Below, one piece after another: positions 5,933 to 7,154 of a DNA stretch of 7,154 nt. Origin of the DNA: DATHRK01 sp035513295 (GTDB lineage: Bacteria; Gemmatimonadota; Gemmatimonadetes; Longimicrobiales; RSA9); assembly GCA_035513295.1 (NCBI GenBank), contig DATKCH010000087.1, positions 1 through 7,154 on the forward strand, written 5' to 3'. The notes beneath the pieces were generated by a model. It was not told where the DNA came from. It was given only the letters and a program-made list of their open reading frames with translations, and searched no databases. Every line of letters starts with the position of its first letter. Position 1 is the first letter of the stretch. Made by a program: the position numbers and the translations under genes.

Positions 5933-7111
5933 GTGAAGCCCCTTGCGCCGCTTTCCCCGCATCCACGCGCCGCCCGGAGGTCCCCGCGTCCGGCTCAGCC
6001 GCCGTCCGTCCTCGTGCTGTGCGCGGTCGCCCTTCTCGCCGCCTGCGCCGCCGACGACCCGGCCGAGCCCGACGACCGGATCGTCGCCGGGGTCGATCTC
6101 GACGCGCTGTTCGCCCCCGCGGCGCAGACGGAGATCGACGCGGTGCTGGCCGATTGGGCGGGCCGCTCGCCCGCTTCCGCCGGGGTGCAGTTCGAGACGA
6201 GCGTCGCCGATTCGATCCTGGAAGTGGCGGTGACGGTGTCGGTGGTCTCGCACGTGGTGGACGGCAACCGCCACTACGGCGCCCTGATCGCGCCCGAAGG
6301 CGCCGCCCCTCGTTCGCTGCCCGTCGTCATGTATCTGCACGGCGGGGACGGCGGCTTCGCCGTGGAGGACGTGTTCGCCATCGCGGAGCTGGCGCCGAAT
6401 CTCACGGCCCAGGTGATCTGGGTCGCGCCGTCGTTCCGCTCCGAGCCGCTGCGCTACCAGGGAGCCACGTTCACCTCGGAGGGGACGCCGTCCCCGTGGG
6501 ACCGCGACGTCGATGACGCGCTGGCGCTGCTGGACGTGGTCGCCGACACCGTGCTCGCGGCGGACACCGGCCGGGTCGGCCTCGTCGGGCTCAGCCGGGG
6601 CGCGGGCGTCGCGCTGCTCATGGCCGAGCGCGAGCCCTCGATCGACGTCGTCGTGGAGTTCTTCGGCCCGACCGACTTCTTCGGCGAGTTCATCCAGGAC
6701 GTCGTCGAGGACGCGTTGCTCGGCGACATCCGGGACCTGCCGGGCCTGGAGTTCCTGAACGCCGAGTTCATCGTCCCGCTCCGGGAGGGCGATATCGCGA
6801 TTCCGGCCGTGCGCGGCGAGCTCGTGAGGCGTTCCGCGGTCCTGTTCGCCGACCGGCTACCCGACCTGCAGGTCCACCACGGCGGTCTGGACACGGTCGT
6901 CGAGGTCAGCCAGGCGGCGAGCCTGATCGCGACCATGCAGGACCTCGGCCGTGGTTCCTCGGACCTGTGCCCCCCGGCCGACCAGAGCGGACTCGGCGCC
7001 AGCCCGCTTTTCGAGGCCTGCATCTACCCGACCGGATCCCACAGTCCGTTCACGATGGACGGAAGCATCCCCCGCGCCGAGGCGTTCCTCGAGAGGCTTT
7101 TCCAGCCCTGA
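5933..7111 (+). CDS. Lipoprotein alpha/beta-hydrolase (serine esterase or peptidase-like)
   Basis: This is a 392-residue predicted lipoprotein. A basic, Pro-rich N-terminus is followed by a hydrophobic stretch (26-37) and the lipobox LAAC, so C38 would be lipidated and the enzyme anchored in a membrane. The alpha/beta-hydrolase fold is visible: a strand and oxyanion-type motif VVMYLHGGDGG (H136-G137-G138), the nucleophile elbow GLSRG with Ser221, an acidic residue in HHGGLDTVVEV (Asp320), and a C-terminal His in GSHSPF (His370). The order and spacing fit a Ser-Asp-His triad. The layout resembles prolyl-oligopeptidase or dienelactone-hydrolase-like enzymes, with an insertion of about 85 residues (roughly 232-316) between the nucleophile and the Asp that may form a lid. 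The substrate cannot be inferred. ATG 5897 is the alternative start, adding 12 residues. A gene beginning at 7113 is probably in the same operon. Confidence 0.88.
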   Translation: MKPLAPLSPHPRAARRSPRPAQPPSVLVLCAVALLAACAADDPAEPDDRIVAGVDLDALFAPAAQTEIDAVLADWAGRSPASAGVQFETSVADSILEVAVTVSVVSHVVDGNRHYGALIAPEGAAPRSLPVVMYLHGGDGGFAVEDVFAIAELAPNLTAQVIWVAPSFRSEPLRYQGATFTSEGTPSPWDRDVDDALALLDVVADTVLAADTGRVGLVGLSRGAGVALLMAEREPSIDVVVEFFGPTDFFGEFIQDVVEDALLGDIRDLPGLEFLNAEFIVPLREGDIAIPAVRGELVRRSAVLFADRLPDLQVHHGGLDTVVEVSQAASLIATMQDLGRGSSDLCPPADQSGLGASPLFEACIYPTGSHSPFTMDGSIPRAEAFLERLFQP

Positions 7112-7112
7112 C

Positions 7113-7154
7113 ATGCGGGACCTGAGGCGGCTCGTCGGAGAGCTGCACCGCCGG
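7113..7154 (+). CDS. Start of a downstream gene (partial, cut by the right edge)
   Basis: An ATG one base after the hydrolase stop opens a frame for 14 codons to the edge, reading MRDLRRLVGELHRR. The tight spacing suggests an operon and translational coupling. The residues LVGELHRR resemble the N-terminal ELxRR motif that precedes a membrane helix in some bacterial TPR or adenylate-cyclase-like membrane proteins. With only 14 residues this is a guess. No strong ribosome site is seen just upstream. Confidence 0.4.
   Translation, partial: MRDLRRLVGELHRR

Noticed and set aside
4856..6340. A 494-codon minus-strand open frame crossing the barrel gene, the intergenic region and the hydrolase.
   Set aside because: It is out of frame with the barrel gene, is Arg/Gly/Pro-rich and has no signal or domain. 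The signal peptide and terminal Phe of the 4930-5571 frame show which frame is real.
1..7154. Search for CRISPR arrays, insertion sequences, tRNA genes or phage genes.
   Set aside because: I saw no spaced direct repeats, terminal inverted repeats with a transposase, tRNA-like cloverleaf or phage protein motif.

Overview
The window is GC-rich DNA (by eye about 70% G+C, with codons ending mostly in G or C) from a Gram-negative bacterium. It encodes a signal-peptide protein ending in Phe, as outer-membrane barrels do, and a lipobox lipoprotein. The style of the genes would fit Gemmatimonadota, Myxococcota or a similar high-GC soil or marine lineage. The window has no rRNA or other marker that would settle the phylum.

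Bases 1-4862 hold a bacterial non-homologous end-joining (NHEJ) locus. A complete ligD (2941 to 395, minus strand) encodes a three-domain PE-LIG-POL enzyme of 848 residues. It is divergent from a complete ku (3131-3988, plus strand, 285 residues), with 189 bp between them that carries a candidate promoter for each direction. Each arm has a rider gene. On the ligD arm, a multi-pass membrane protein resembling DUF4956/MgtC-like proteins starts inside the ligD stop codon (GTGA overlap) and runs off the left edge. On the ku arm, a MerR-type helix-turn-helix protein with four TPR repeats begins 22 bp after ku. Ku should bind and bridge broken ends, and LigD should trim, fill and seal them. The two riders are the least explained part and may be regulators or accessory factors of the repair system.

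Bases 4863-4929 hold a terminator that can serve both strands and separates the NHEJ operon from the next unit. Bases 4930-5571 (minus strand) encode a small secreted, probably outer-membrane beta-barrel protein. Bases 5572-5932 are a 361-bp divergent intergenic region with no convincing gene. It contains a terminator-like hairpin with a T6 tail and an overlapping alternative hairpin, which together look like an attenuator. Bases 5933-7111 (plus strand) encode a lipoprotein of the alpha/beta-hydrolase fold with a visible Ser-Asp-His triad. A further gene appears to start one base after its stop and is cut by the right edge.

The NHEJ core is well supported. The accessory roles of the riders, the promoters and the RNA structures are inferences from sequence alone.
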